Shown in pieces: positions 26,735-34,514 of a stretch of DNA of 64,000 bases. Source of the DNA: Maricaulis sp034659015 (GTDB taxonomy: Bacteria; Pseudomonadota; Alphaproteobacteria; Caulobacterales; Maricaulaceae); assembly GCA_034659015.1 (NCBI GenBank), contig JAYEGL010000001.1, positions 124,001 through 188,000 on the forward strand, read 5' to 3'. Position 1 is the first letter of the stretch. Each line of letters opens with the position of its first letter. The notes below the pieces were generated by a model. It was not told the origin of the DNA. It did not search any database and worked only from the letters and a program-made list of their open reading frames with translations. The translations under genes were made by a program, and so were the position numbers.

Positions 26735-27598
26735 CTACATCGCCTCGGGCTTGCGGAAACGATAGACGAAGCGGTCCGTCATGCGGCGGATCTCTTCGTC
26801 GAACACGGAAATGTCACGCGGATCGTCCGGATTGGCGAGCATGTCGCTCTGCGCATCCAGCTCGAAACCGGCCGCCTCGATCTCCGAGCGCACGACGGCC
26901 GCATCGATCCGGTGCGTCGTCTCGACATGCTCCAGACCGCTGCCTTCGGGCGCATGGTGGTCGATGACAAGATAGACGCCACCCGGGCGCAGCGCGTCGT
27001 AGATGGCCGCGTTCATCGCCTCGCGATCGGTCTCGTCCCAGGCCGTGTCGTGGTAGAAGAGCACCATCATCACGGCATCCAGCGGCGCCTCGATACCGGC
27101 CGCAAAATCCTCGATCGGCGAGACGACATGGGTGACGTTCTCGCGGTCCTCCGCCACGCCGGCCAGAGCCGCGTTCGGCTCCGGGAAACGATCGGCAATC
27201 CAGCTGGGGTTGTGGGAATAGACATGGCCTTCCTGGCCCACCGCCGTCGACAGCACACGGGTGTAGTAACCCGCGCCGGCGGTCAGATCGGCGACCTGCC
27301 AGCCATGCTCGATGCCGGCAAACAGCAGCACTTCGGCCGGATGCCGGTTTACGTCCAGCAGACGGTCCTCCTCGGGCCGCGTCTCGTCGGCGACGGCCTC
27401 CTCGATGCTCTGCGGCATCATGCCGTCATCGTGAGACATCATGCCATCGTCGTGGGACATCATGTCCTGATCGTCCGACATCATGCCGGCTTCGTGCGAC
27501 ATGGCCGCCTCGCCGGCCATCGTCTCGTCCTGGGCCATGGCCGCGGACGTGGCGGCCGCCAGCGCGATGGCTGCGGTCGCGGAAATCAAGTGACGCAT
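26735..27598 (-). CDS. Exported SAM-dependent methyltransferase-like protein with Met/His repeats
   Basis: A 287-residue protein with a signal peptide (cut near AMAQ) and a class I methyltransferase fold: VADLTAGAGYYT (102-113, motif I), then DAVMMVLFYHDTAW and a GGVYLVIDHH block. Between them and the signal lies a repetitive Met/His/Asp segment (33-62) with copies of MMSHDDGM. SAM-binding proteins with a signal peptide are unusual but recur in this lineage ('methyltransferase' annotations with NRHPAEVL). The repeat may bind metal, an inference from its Met and His content. The SAM source in the periplasm is a puzzle. Confidence 0.82.
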   Translation of the reverse strand: MRHLISATAAIALAAATSAAMAQDETMAGEAAMSHEAGMMSDDQDMMSHDDGMMSHDDGMMPQSIEEAVADETRPEEDRLLDVNRHPAEVLLFAGIEHGWQVADLTAGAGYYTRVLSTAVGQEGHVYSHNPSWIADRFPEPNAALAGVAEDRENVTHVVSPIEDFAAGIEAPLDAVMMVLFYHDTAWDETDREAMNAAIYDALRPGGVYLVIDHHAPEGSGLEHVETTHRIDAAVVRSEIEAAGFELDAQSDMLANPDDPRDISVFDEEIRRMTDRFVYRFRKPEAM

Positions 27599-27788
27599 TC
27601 CTTCCCCTCCTGATCGATTGGGTGTGCCCTCCAGGCCGGCCGGATCATGAGCCCGGCACCGCCCAACCCAAAATCACGACCCCGTGACGCGCCGTGAGAC
27701 ACGCCAGGGGCGAGTTTACGCTTGCGAAGGGGTTTTCTGGCACAACCGCGGACGGGTCGCGCCACGCCTGCGGCCCGATGGAGGGGAC

Positions 27789-27872
27789 ATGCACATCATC
27801 CTGGCTTTCGCCGTTATCCTGACCGGCCTCGCCGCGTTCATCTATCGCCGCGAGAGCCGCCGCGGGCACTAA
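27789..27872 (+). CDS. Possible 27-residue small membrane protein
   Basis: ATG preceded by GAGGGGAC, coding for a single hydrophobic helix (HIILAFAVILTGLAAFIY) followed by a basic tail RRESRRGH, the classic inside-positive arrangement of a tiny bitopic membrane protein. Nothing else supports it, and it may be chance. It lies between convergent/divergent neighbours in a 340-base gap. Confidence 0.35.
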   Translation: MHIILAFAVILTGLAAFIYRRESRRGH

Positions 27873-27941
27873 CCGCCGCACTTGCGCCCGGCCGCCGGTC
27901 CGGTTTAGCTCCTCCCAGCAATGCCACCGGGAGGCTCCGCC

Positions 27942-28703
27942 ATGCTTTTGCACCACGCATCCTGGCCCGAAGTCGAGGCCTATCTGAAACGCTGCAAGGG
28001 CATCGTGATCCCGATCGGCTCGACCGAACAGCACGGGCCGAACGGGCTGGTCGGCACCGATGCGATCTGCCCGGAAGTCATCGCCGCGGAAGCCGGCGAG
28101 GCGGGCGGGTTTCTCGTGGGCCCGACCTTCAATGTCGGTGTCGCCCAGCACCATCTGGCCTTTCCCGGCTCGATGACGCTGCGCCCCACAACCATGATCG
28201 CGGCGCTGAACGACTGGATCGAAAGCCTGACCCGGCACGGTTTCGACCGGATCTACTTCCTCAACGGCCATGGCGGCAACATCACCACGATCAATGCCGC
28301 CTTCGCCGAATTCTACGCCAATTTCTCGCTCGACGCGGCGCCCTGCCCGGCCAAGCTGACCCAGCGCAACTGGTGGGAATTGCCCGGCGTGGGCGATGTG
28401 AGCCGCAATCTCTTCCCGGTCGGCGAGGGCATGCATGCCACGGCGTCGGAAGTGTCGGTGACCTATTACGCCCATCCCGGCGCCATCAAGTCCGTGGACA
28501 TGACGCCGAAAATCGCCCCGGTGGCCGGCTTCACCGATGCCGCGGACTACCGCCGCAATTTCCCGGACGGCCGCATCGGCTCCGACCCCTCCCAGGCAAC
28601 GCCCGAGAAGGGTGCCGAGCTCGTCGCCGCGGCCCGCCAGGCCCTGGTGTCGGAGCTGGCCGGTTTCTTCGGCGTCCAGCCGAAGGCCGATGCGGCGGAG
28701 TAG
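27942..28703 (+). CDS. Creatininase family protein
   Basis: A 253-residue metal-dependent amidohydrolase-like protein. The family ligands are visible: GSTEQHGP (E, H), GTDA (D), NGHGGN (H) and HATASE (E), which bind two metal ions. The family covers creatininase, the FAPy deformylase ArfB and mycofactocin MftE. I cannot place this member, and no riboflavin or mycofactocin genes are near. The ATG at 27942 follows GGGAGG. The gene ends 8 nt before a palindromic repeat. Confidence 0.85.
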   Translation: MLLHHASWPEVEAYLKRCKGIVIPIGSTEQHGPNGLVGTDAICPEVIAAEAGEAGGFLVGPTFNVGVAQHHLAFPGSMTLRPTTMIAALNDWIESLTRHGFDRIYFLNGHGGNITTINAAFAEFYANFSLDAAPCPAKLTQRNWWELPGVGDVSRNLFPVGEGMHATASEVSVTYYAHPGAIKSVDMTPKIAPVAGFTDAADYRRNFPDGRIGSDPSQATPEKGAELVAAARQALVSELAGFFGVQPKADAAE

Positions 28704-28710
28704 GGCGTTC

Positions 28711-28818
28711 TGGAGTATTTTCACTGAACTCAGGGTTAGTGAAAATACTCTATCCTCCTGTTTTGTCGCATTTTCGGATCGCGAAACCGGTACCCACTTT
28801 CGCTGAAAATGCGCTAGC
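28711..28818. repeat. 108-bp double-hairpin repeat, copy A
   Basis: Aligns without gaps to 52501-52608 (about 15 differences in 110 positions by eye). The first hairpin is GAGTATTTTCACT (28713-28725) / AGTGAAAATACTC (28738-28750). The second is CGCATTTTC (28767-28775) / GAAAATGCG (28805-28813). The block GCGAAACCGG between the arms is identical in both copies. It lies between convergent genes and includes the stop codon of the minus-strand gene. Probably a dispersed alphaproteobacterial intergenic repeat acting as a bidirectional terminator. Confidence 0.9.
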
Positions 28819-29266
28819 CGGTCAGGACCGCAACAAAGCGCTTCTCGATCTTGTCGACGGGCTCGTGGACGACATCCACGGCGTCCTCGATGACGACTTC
28901 GGCCAGCGCATCGGAGAATTGCTTGCGGGCCTCACCGAGTGCCCTGTCCGGGGCCATCACGACCAGCCGATCGAACTTGTTGCCGGCGCACGCCTTGTTG
29001 AGATGCGCCACCACCTCGTCGATGAAGCGTTCCTTGGTCAGCTGGTGATAGTCGGTCTGGCCGACGGAGGAGCGGCCATGGGTCGGATCGGGGAACCGGC
29101 CCGGCCTGTCCTCGCCCTGGTCGCGATCGGGCGGATTCTCGGTGCCGAGTTCCTCGACCAGCTTCAGATTGGGCTGGTCGTCAAAACCTTCATTGCGCCA
29201 GATCAGCGCCTTGCCGCCATCGAAAGCGGCGACCCAGGTGACGGCGTCTATCGGTGTCCGTGTCAT
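28814..29266 (-). CDS. Host attachment family protein (baeRF-like)
   Basis: A 150-residue protein with the layout of the 'protein required for attachment to host cells' family, related to archaeal release factor-like baeRF proteins: TWVAAFDGGKALIWRNEG at the start, then QTDYHQLTKERFIDEVVAHLNKA, then FDRLVVMAPDRALGEAR. The name comes from Agrobacterium; a role as a ribosome-associated factor is also discussed. Its TAG stop lies inside the palindromic repeat. The ATG at 29266 gives the family N-terminus. The 72 codons upstream in frame are arginine-rich and not credible. Confidence 0.8.
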   Translation of the reverse strand: MTRTPIDAVTWVAAFDGGKALIWRNEGFDDQPNLKLVEELGTENPPDRDQGEDRPGRFPDPTHGRSSVGQTDYHQLTKERFIDEVVAHLNKACAGNKFDRLVVMAPDRALGEARKQFSDALAEVVIEDAVDVVHEPVDKIEKRFVAVLTG

Positions 29267-29497
29267 TGATATGCACCCCGTTGCTATCGGTGTAGTTGGC
29301 CATGGCGCCGGTCCGGCGGCAAGCCGCCCGTCCAAGCGCATATTGTCGCGCCGTTTTTTCCGCCGGCTTGCATCGCAACGGGTCGCGCGCTTAGCTCGTT
29401 CCGTCCGGCACTGCGACACAGAAGTTTCATTTCTCCGTCTACGGCCGATCCGATACAGGACCGGCAGACACACGCGTCTCATGGAAGGGATCCGCCG

Positions 29498-29983
29498 ATG
29501 AAAGCCCTTTACGCCTTCGCCCTGACCCTCGCGGTCGCCGCCTGTTCCGCCCCGCAGGACGCGGACACGCAGGACAGCGCAGCGTCGTCTGCAAACGGGG
29601 GATTCAGTGAAGACGATCTCGCCGCCTCCGACGCCTGTTTCTCGGACACGCCCTCCGCGCTGCTCGAGCCGGGCCAGACGCTGATCGAGCGCGGCCCCTC
29701 AGGCATCGTGCGGGTCTCTCACGCACTGGATGGCGAAGCCGCCGACCATGAATTCCAGGTATCGGCGCTTCCGGACCAACAGCGCCGCATTCTCGACAAC
29801 GCGGCCGCGCAATTCTTCCGCACGGCGGGCGACCAGTACGACCCGGCCACGGATGCGGTGATCTATCACCGCGCCCGCGACGGTGCCTTCTGTGCCGTGG
29901 TGCGCGATGCGACGGCAGGGCGCGGTCTGGCCGACGCGGCAGCAGCGGTCGACGCCGCCCTTGCGGATATGCCGGCCGAATAG
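29498..29983 (+). CDS. Hypothetical lipoprotein
   Basis: A 161-residue protein with a lipobox (TLAVAAC, C16) followed by an Asp/Ser/Ala-rich linker. The mature domain has two cysteines (DACFSD and GAFCAVV) and no recognisable family. It is probably anchored to the inner leaflet of the outer membrane. The ATG follows GGGATCCGCCG. It is convergent with the Rieske gene, 3 nt apart. Confidence 0.65.
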   Translation: MKALYAFALTLAVAACSAPQDADTQDSAASSANGGFSEDDLAASDACFSDTPSALLEPGQTLIERGPSGIVRVSHALDGEAADHEFQVSALPDQQRRILDNAAAQFFRTAGDQYDPATDAVIYHRARDGAFCAVVRDATAGRGLADAAAAVDAALADMPAE

Positions 29984-29986
29984 GCC

Positions 29987-30322
29987 TCAGGCGGCGCAGA
30001 CTATGCCGTCGACCACGTCGACCGGGATCGGCGTCAGCCGGTCGCCGGCGGCCGGCCCGCCGGTGCATTGCCCGTCGGCCGCATCGAAGCTCGCCCCATG
30101 GACCGGGCAGACCAGCGCCTCGCCCTGGTGCAACAGGCCGCGCCCGTCCGGCAGGCTCAGCGGCAGGCCGGCATGGGGGCAGACATTCGACCAGGCCGTC
30201 ACATCCCCGCCGCGCCGCACGACCAGCACGGCGCCCTTCTCCCAATCCGCCGCGCGAGCGCCCGGGTCCGGGATGTCATCCAGCGCGATGAGCGCCGTGC
30301 CTGCGGGCGGTTTCGGCCTCAT
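29987..30322 (-). CDS. Rieske-type [2Fe-2S] ferredoxin
   Basis: A 111-residue soluble Rieske protein. The cluster ligands are CPH (C48, H50) and CPVH (C72, H75), spaced as in NirD/ferredoxin-type Rieske proteins, followed by GASFD. It has no signal peptide or membrane anchor. The ATG overlaps the YciI-like gene stop by 4 nt (ATGA). It probably carries electrons to an oxygenase or reductase not encoded here. It is the last gene of the tsaD-gpsA operon. Confidence 0.9.
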   Translation of the reverse strand: MRPKPPAGTALIALDDIPDPGARAADWEKGAVLVVRRGGDVTAWSNVCPHAGLPLSLPDGRGLLHQGEALVCPVHGASFDAADGQCTGGPAAGDRLTPIPVDVVDGIVCAA

Positions 30323-30615
30323 GCCGCACTGTCGGTCGGCGGATTGACCAGCCAGCGCCAGGGCGCGATCTCCACGCGCTCGAACAGGCCGGCCTTGGCA
30401 TAGGGATCCTCGGCCAGCCAGGCATCCAGCTCGGCACGGCCGGCCGCCTCGACGATCAGCAGGGACCCGGCCATCGCGCCCGTGTCGTCGAGCCAGGGAC
30501 CGGCGGCCTTCACCGCGTCGCCGCGGGCCGTCAGCCAGGCGATGTGATCGTTGCGATTGGCCTTGCGCACGTCCAGCGCGCCGGGCCTGTCCCAGGTGTG
30601 GACGAGGAAGAGCAT
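30319..30615 (-). CDS. YciI family protein
   Basis: A 98-residue ferredoxin-like alpha+beta protein of the YciI family (MLFLVHTWDRPGALDVRKANRNDHIAWL, LLIVEAAGRAELDAWLAEDPYAKAGLFERVEI). The conserved His and Asp (NDH, EDPY) of the family are present. Its start overlaps the gpsA stop by 1 nt (TGATG), and its end overlaps the Rieske start by 4 nt. The YCII role is unknown in most bacteria. The fixed order gpsA-YciI is common in alphaproteobacteria. Confidence 0.9.
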   Translation of the reverse strand: MLFLVHTWDRPGALDVRKANRNDHIAWLTARGDAVKAAGPWLDDTGAMAGSLLIVEAAGRAELDAWLAEDPYAKAGLFERVEIAPWRWLVNPPTDSAA

Positions 30616-31616
30616 CAGGCGGTCTCCAGGGTGAAGGGGCGCGACAGCAGGGCCTCGATGGCATCGTCGACGCTGCTGCGTCCGGCCAGGATGTCGTCGA
30701 CCGCCTCGCAGATCGGCATTTCCACGCCATGCCGTTTCGCCAGCGCAACGACCGCAGGCGCACTCGCCACACCCTCGGTGACGGCCCGCCGGCCGGCCAT
30801 GATGTCGTCCAGGGACACGCCGCGCCCCAGCGCCAGGCCGCAGGACATGTTGCGCGATTGCGGCGAGGAACAGGTCAGCACCAGATCGCCCAGCCCGCAC
30901 AGGCCCGCCAGCGTCTCGCGCTGTCCGCCCAGCGCCACGCCGAGCCGGGTCATCTCGGCAAAACCGCGCGAGATCAGGGCCGCATGGGCCGACTTGCCCA
31001 GCCCCTTGCCCTCGGAAATCCCGCAGGCGATCGCCAGCACATTCTTCACCGCCCCGCCAACCTCGGCGCCCACCAGATCCGTCGCCAGATACGGCCGGAA
31101 GCGGTTGGTCCCCAGCGCGGCGATCAATGCATTGCCGACGGCTTCGTCCTCGCAGGCCAGGGTCACCGCCGTGGGCAGGCCCAGGGCCGTGTCGATGGCG
31201 AAGCTGGGTCCTGAGAGCACGGCCGGTATTGCCCGCGGAATGGTCTCGCCCAGCACGTCCGTCATCAGCGACAGCGTGTCCTGTTCGATCCCCTTGGCGC
31301 ACAGGACAAGCGGCAAACCGTCACGCGCATAGGGCGCGAATGTCTTCAGAACGCGACGTAAATGTTGCGCCGGTGCGACCGCCAGGACCGCCTCGCAGGC
31401 ATCGAGTTCGGAGATTGCGGTCACCGCCTGGATGGACGGTTCCAGTTCCACTTCAGGCAGGAAGACAGTGTTGCAGCGCTTGGTGTTGATCGCGTCGGCG
31501 ACGTCCTGCTCGAAGGACCACAGCACGACATCCCGCCCCGCCTTGGCGGCGGTCTGGGCGAGGGCGGTGCCCCAGGCGCCGGCGCCGATCACGCCGATGG
31601 TCTGATAATCGCTCAC
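30615..31616 (-). CDS. gpsA: Glycerol-3-phosphate dehydrogenase [NAD(P)+]
   Basis: Makes sn-glycerol-3-phosphate from DHAP for phospholipid synthesis. It has 333 residues with the N-terminal Rossmann GAGAWGTALA, the LSGPSFA motif, a catalytic lysine in VKNVLAIACG and GLCGLGDLVLTC. The start is GTG at 31616 and overlaps the tsaD stop by 4 nt (GTGA). The long frame upstream is antisense or shifted through tsaD and was discarded. Second gene of a four-gene operon with tsaD. Confidence 0.96.
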   Translation of the reverse strand: MSDYQTIGVIGAGAWGTALAQTAAKAGRDVVLWSFEQDVADAINTKRCNTVFLPEVELEPSIQAVTAISELDACEAVLAVAPAQHLRRVLKTFAPYARDGLPLVLCAKGIEQDTLSLMTDVLGETIPRAIPAVLSGPSFAIDTALGLPTAVTLACEDEAVGNALIAALGTNRFRPYLATDLVGAEVGGAVKNVLAIACGISEGKGLGKSAHAALISRGFAEMTRLGVALGGQRETLAGLCGLGDLVLTCSSPQSRNMSCGLALGRGVSLDDIMAGRRAVTEGVASAPAVVALAKRHGVEMPICEAVDDILAGRSSVDDAIEALLSRPFTLETA

Positions 31617-32746
31617 GCTTTGGGTCCTTTCCGTCCGGATCCGATCGCCGGCGACAGCTTGGCCGAGGCGGCGTCCAATGGCCAGCGGGCGCGTGCCGGC
31701 GCGTCCAGTGCATCGGTCTCGCCGCGCGCCAGCTTTTCCAGCCCGGCCAGGGCGATCATCGCGGCATTGTCGGTGCACCACTTCATGGGCGGGGCGATCA
31801 GGCGGAAACCTTCCTCCGCAGCCGCCGCCTCGAGCGCGGACCGCACGGCGCGATTGGCCGCGACGCCGCCGGCCACGACCAGCGGACGCGGCCTGGCCAC
31901 ATCCCGATAGTCGTCGGCAAACAATGCCATGGCCCGCCGGGTGCGGCGCGCCAGCGAGGACGCGATCGCTGTCTGCACCGACGCCGCCAGGTCCGCCTTG
32001 TCCTGATCGTCCGGCGCGTCCAGCCCGTCCCAGATCTGCCGCGCCGCCGTCTTCAGCCCGGCAAAGGAAAAGTCGCAGCCCGGCTTGCCCTTCAGCGGAA
32101 CCGGCAGGGTGAAACGGAAGGCATCGCCGCTTTCCGCACAGCGCTCCAGCGCCGGCCCGCCTGGAAAGCCCAGACCGAGCACTTTCGCGGTCTTGTCGAA
32201 GGCCTCGCCGGCTGCATCGTCCAGGGTCGAGCCCAGCCGGCGGTAGCGGCCCACGGCTTCCGCAACGAGCAATTGGGTATGCCCGCCGGACACCAGAAGG
32301 AGGAGGTAGGGGAACTCCAGGTCTTCGCTGAGCCGCGGGGAAAGCGCGTGACCCTCCAGATGATTCACCGCGATCAGCGGCTTGCCGGAGCCCAGCGCCA
32401 GCCCCTTGGCCGTCATCAGTGCGGCCATCACGCCGCCGATCAGACCGGGACCCGATGTCGCAGCAATGCCGTCGATCGCATCCAGGGTCAGCCCGGCTTC
32501 CTTCAGCGCCGCCGCCGCCAGCCCGTCCATCGCCTCGGCATGGGCCCGCGCCGCGATCTCCGGAACCACGCCGCCGAAGGGCGCGTGGGCCTCGGTCTGG
32601 CCGAGCACGAGATCGGACAGCACCTCGATGCGGCCGTCCGCATGGCGGCGCAGCACGGCGGCCGCGCTCTCGTCGCAGCTGGATTCCAGTCCGAGCACGG
32701 TGAGCACGCCTGGTTGCGCCGGAGCGGATGTGGGGGCTAAGTCCAT
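31613..32746 (-). CDS. tsaD: tRNA N6-adenosine threonylcarbamoyltransferase TsaD
   Basis: Kae1/TsaD catalytic subunit for the t6A37 modification of ANN-decoding tRNAs. It has 377 residues with LGLESSCDES, the iron-binding NHLEGH (two His), VSGGHTQL and WCTDNAAM (Asp ligand). All ligands are present. It heads the minus-strand operon tsaD-gpsA-YciI-Rieske and is divergent from hemC, with only 36 nt between the starts, so the two promoters must overlap. Confidence 0.97.
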   Translation of the reverse strand: MDLAPTSAPAQPGVLTVLGLESSCDESAAAVLRRHADGRIEVLSDLVLGQTEAHAPFGGVVPEIAARAHAEAMDGLAAAALKEAGLTLDAIDGIAATSGPGLIGGVMAALMTAKGLALGSGKPLIAVNHLEGHALSPRLSEDLEFPYLLLLVSGGHTQLLVAEAVGRYRRLGSTLDDAAGEAFDKTAKVLGLGFPGGPALERCAESGDAFRFTLPVPLKGKPGCDFSFAGLKTAARQIWDGLDAPDDQDKADLAASVQTAIASSLARRTRRAMALFADDYRDVARPRPLVVAGGVAANRAVRSALEAAAAEEGFRLIAPPMKWCTDNAAMIALAGLEKLARGETDALDAPARARWPLDAASAKLSPAIGSGRKGPKA

Positions 32747-32782
32747 GGCCGACCGATAGCCTCAACACCGGGATCCTGCAAC

Positions 32783-33748
32783 GTGAAGCCGCCGTCACAC
32801 CCCCAGCCCATCGCCACCCGCCGTTCCCCGCTCGCCCTCGTGCAGGCCCGCGACGTGCAGGCCCGGCTCATCGCCGCCTGCGGGCTGGACGCGGAAGAGG
32901 GTGAACGCCTCTTTCCCATTCTCGGCCTGGTGAGTACGGGAGACCGGATCCAGGACCGCACGCTTCTGGAAGCCGGCGGCAAGGGGCTTTTCACCAAGGA
33001 GATCGACGAGGCCCAGCTGGCCGGCGAGGCGACCTTCGCGGTGCATTCCATGAAGGACGTGCCCACCGAACTGCCGGACGGGCTGGCCCTCGGCGCCATT
33101 CTGGAGCGCGAGGATCCGCGCGACATGCTGCTGGCCCGCGGCGGGGAAACCCGCCTGGCCGACCTGCCGGAAAACGTCGTGGTCGGCACCGCCAGCCTGC
33201 GGCGCCAGGCGCAATTGCTCCACGCCCGGCCGGATCTCAGCGTGGTGCCGCTGCGCGGCAATGTCGACACGCGCCTGGGCAGGCTGCGCGAGGGCGAAAT
33301 CTACGCGACCTTCCTGGCACGGGCCGGCCTGAACCGGCTCGGCCGGGCCGAGGCCGAAGCCGCGCCGCTGGAAGCCGGCGAGATGCTGCCCGCCTGCGCC
33401 CAGGGCGCGGTCGGCGTGGCCGTGCGCGAAGACGATGCCGATGCACGCGCGTGGCTGTCACCGCTCAACCACGACGCGACGGCCCTTGCCATCGCTGCAG
33501 AACGTGCTTTTCTGAAGCAACTGGATGGATCTTGCCGGACACCCATCGCGGCCCATCTTAATAATGAATCAATGGATTTCATCGGCGAAGTTTTGACTCC
33601 TGACGGACGAAGCCGCTGGCGGGAACACAGCCAAATCGACATGAACACGGCCACTCTGGAAGACGCAGCAAATGCCGGCCGGCAACTGGGCCAGGCCGTC
33701 CGCGATGCCGCGGGCGACGGCCTTGCAGAAGCCCTGGGGACGGCATGA
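32783..33748 (+). CDS. hemC: Porphobilinogen deaminase
   Basis: Joins four porphobilinogens to hydroxymethylbilane. It has 321 residues with the family blocks IATRRSPLAL, GGKGLFTKEID, HSMKDVPTELP, RRQAQL and RGNVDTRL. The dipyrromethane cofactor cysteine lies in LDGSCRTP (C251). The start is GTG at 32783. It is the first gene of hemC-hemD-mic60-hemY-udk and diverges from tsaD. Its stop overlaps the hemD start by 4 nt. Confidence 0.97.
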   Translation: MKPPSHPQPIATRRSPLALVQARDVQARLIAACGLDAEEGERLFPILGLVSTGDRIQDRTLLEAGGKGLFTKEIDEAQLAGEATFAVHSMKDVPTELPDGLALGAILEREDPRDMLLARGGETRLADLPENVVVGTASLRRQAQLLHARPDLSVVPLRGNVDTRLGRLREGEIYATFLARAGLNRLGRAEAEAAPLEAGEMLPACAQGAVGVAVREDDADARAWLSPLNHDATALAIAAERAFLKQLDGSCRTPIAAHLNNESMDFIGEVLTPDGRSRWREHSQIDMNTATLEDAANAGRQLGQAVRDAAGDGLAEALGTA

Positions 33749-34482
33749 CGGTATTGGTGACACGCGGCTGGCCCGGCGCCGAACGCACCGCCGCAGGATT
33801 GCGGCGGATGGGGATCAACCCCATCGTGTCGCCTGTCCTGGATATCAATTTCCGCGCCCGGATCGACGTCGAACTCGCCGGGACGCAGGCGATTGTCTTC
33901 ACCAGCGCGAACGGCGTACGGGCCTGGGCGCCGCGCCGGCCGGAACGCGACCTGACCGTTTTCGCCGTGGGCGATGCCACCGCCGAGGCCGCCCGGGATG
34001 TCGGCTTCAAAAAGATCCACACCGCGCGGGGCGATGTCGACGCCCTGGCCGAGCTGATCCGCCGCAAGGCCAGGCCCGATGACGGCGACCTCCTGCATGT
34101 GCGCGGCATCCATGTCGCCGGCAATCTGGGCGGTGCCCTCAAGCCGGACGGTTTCCGCGTGCATGATGCGATCGGCTATGGTGCCGTGGCCGTCGACACG
34201 CTGGGCGAGGAGGCGATCGCCGCGATCGTTTCCGGCGCACCGGTCTCCGTCCTGGTGCATTCCGCGCGCGGCGCGAAGACCTTTCTCGACCTGCTGCGCA
34301 AATTCGGCCTGCACCACTGGCTGGGCTCGGTGACCGTGTACGGCATCTCCGAAAACGCCCTCAAACCGTTGGAAGGGGCCGGTTTCGGCGCGCTGATTGC
34401 CGCACCTCAGCCCAATGAGGATGCACTCCTGGGCCTGCTGGACGATAGTGCAGAACTGGCGCGCGCCTCCAACGCGTCCTAA
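33745..34482 (+). CDS. hemD: Uroporphyrinogen-III synthase
   Basis: Cyclises hydroxymethylbilane and flips ring D. It has 245 residues and the expected low similarity of HemD, with the recognisable LVTRGWPGAERTA start, VFTSANGVRAW, VGDATAEAARDVGF and a central LHVRG. Placement immediately after hemC with an ATGA overlap makes the call safe. It is followed 32 nt later by the Mic60-like gene, a gene order conserved in many alphaproteobacteria. Confidence 0.93.
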   Translation: MTVLVTRGWPGAERTAAGLRRMGINPIVSPVLDINFRARIDVELAGTQAIVFTSANGVRAWAPRRPERDLTVFAVGDATAEAARDVGFKKIHTARGDVDALAELIRRKARPDDGDLLHVRGIHVAGNLGGALKPDGFRVHDAIGYGAVAVDTLGEEAIAAIVSGAPVSVLVHSARGAKTFLDLLRKFGLHHWLGSVTVYGISENALKPLEGAGFGALIAAPQPNEDALLGLLDDSAELARASNAS

Positions 34483-34514
34483 GCTGGATCAAACAGCGCG
34501 AATCACGGGCCGAC

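Noticed and set aside
29190..29378. Short minus-strand frame starting MANYTDSNGVHIN, possible frameshifted start of the host attachment gene
   Set aside because: The ATG at 29266 already gives the complete family N-terminus, so no frameshift is needed.
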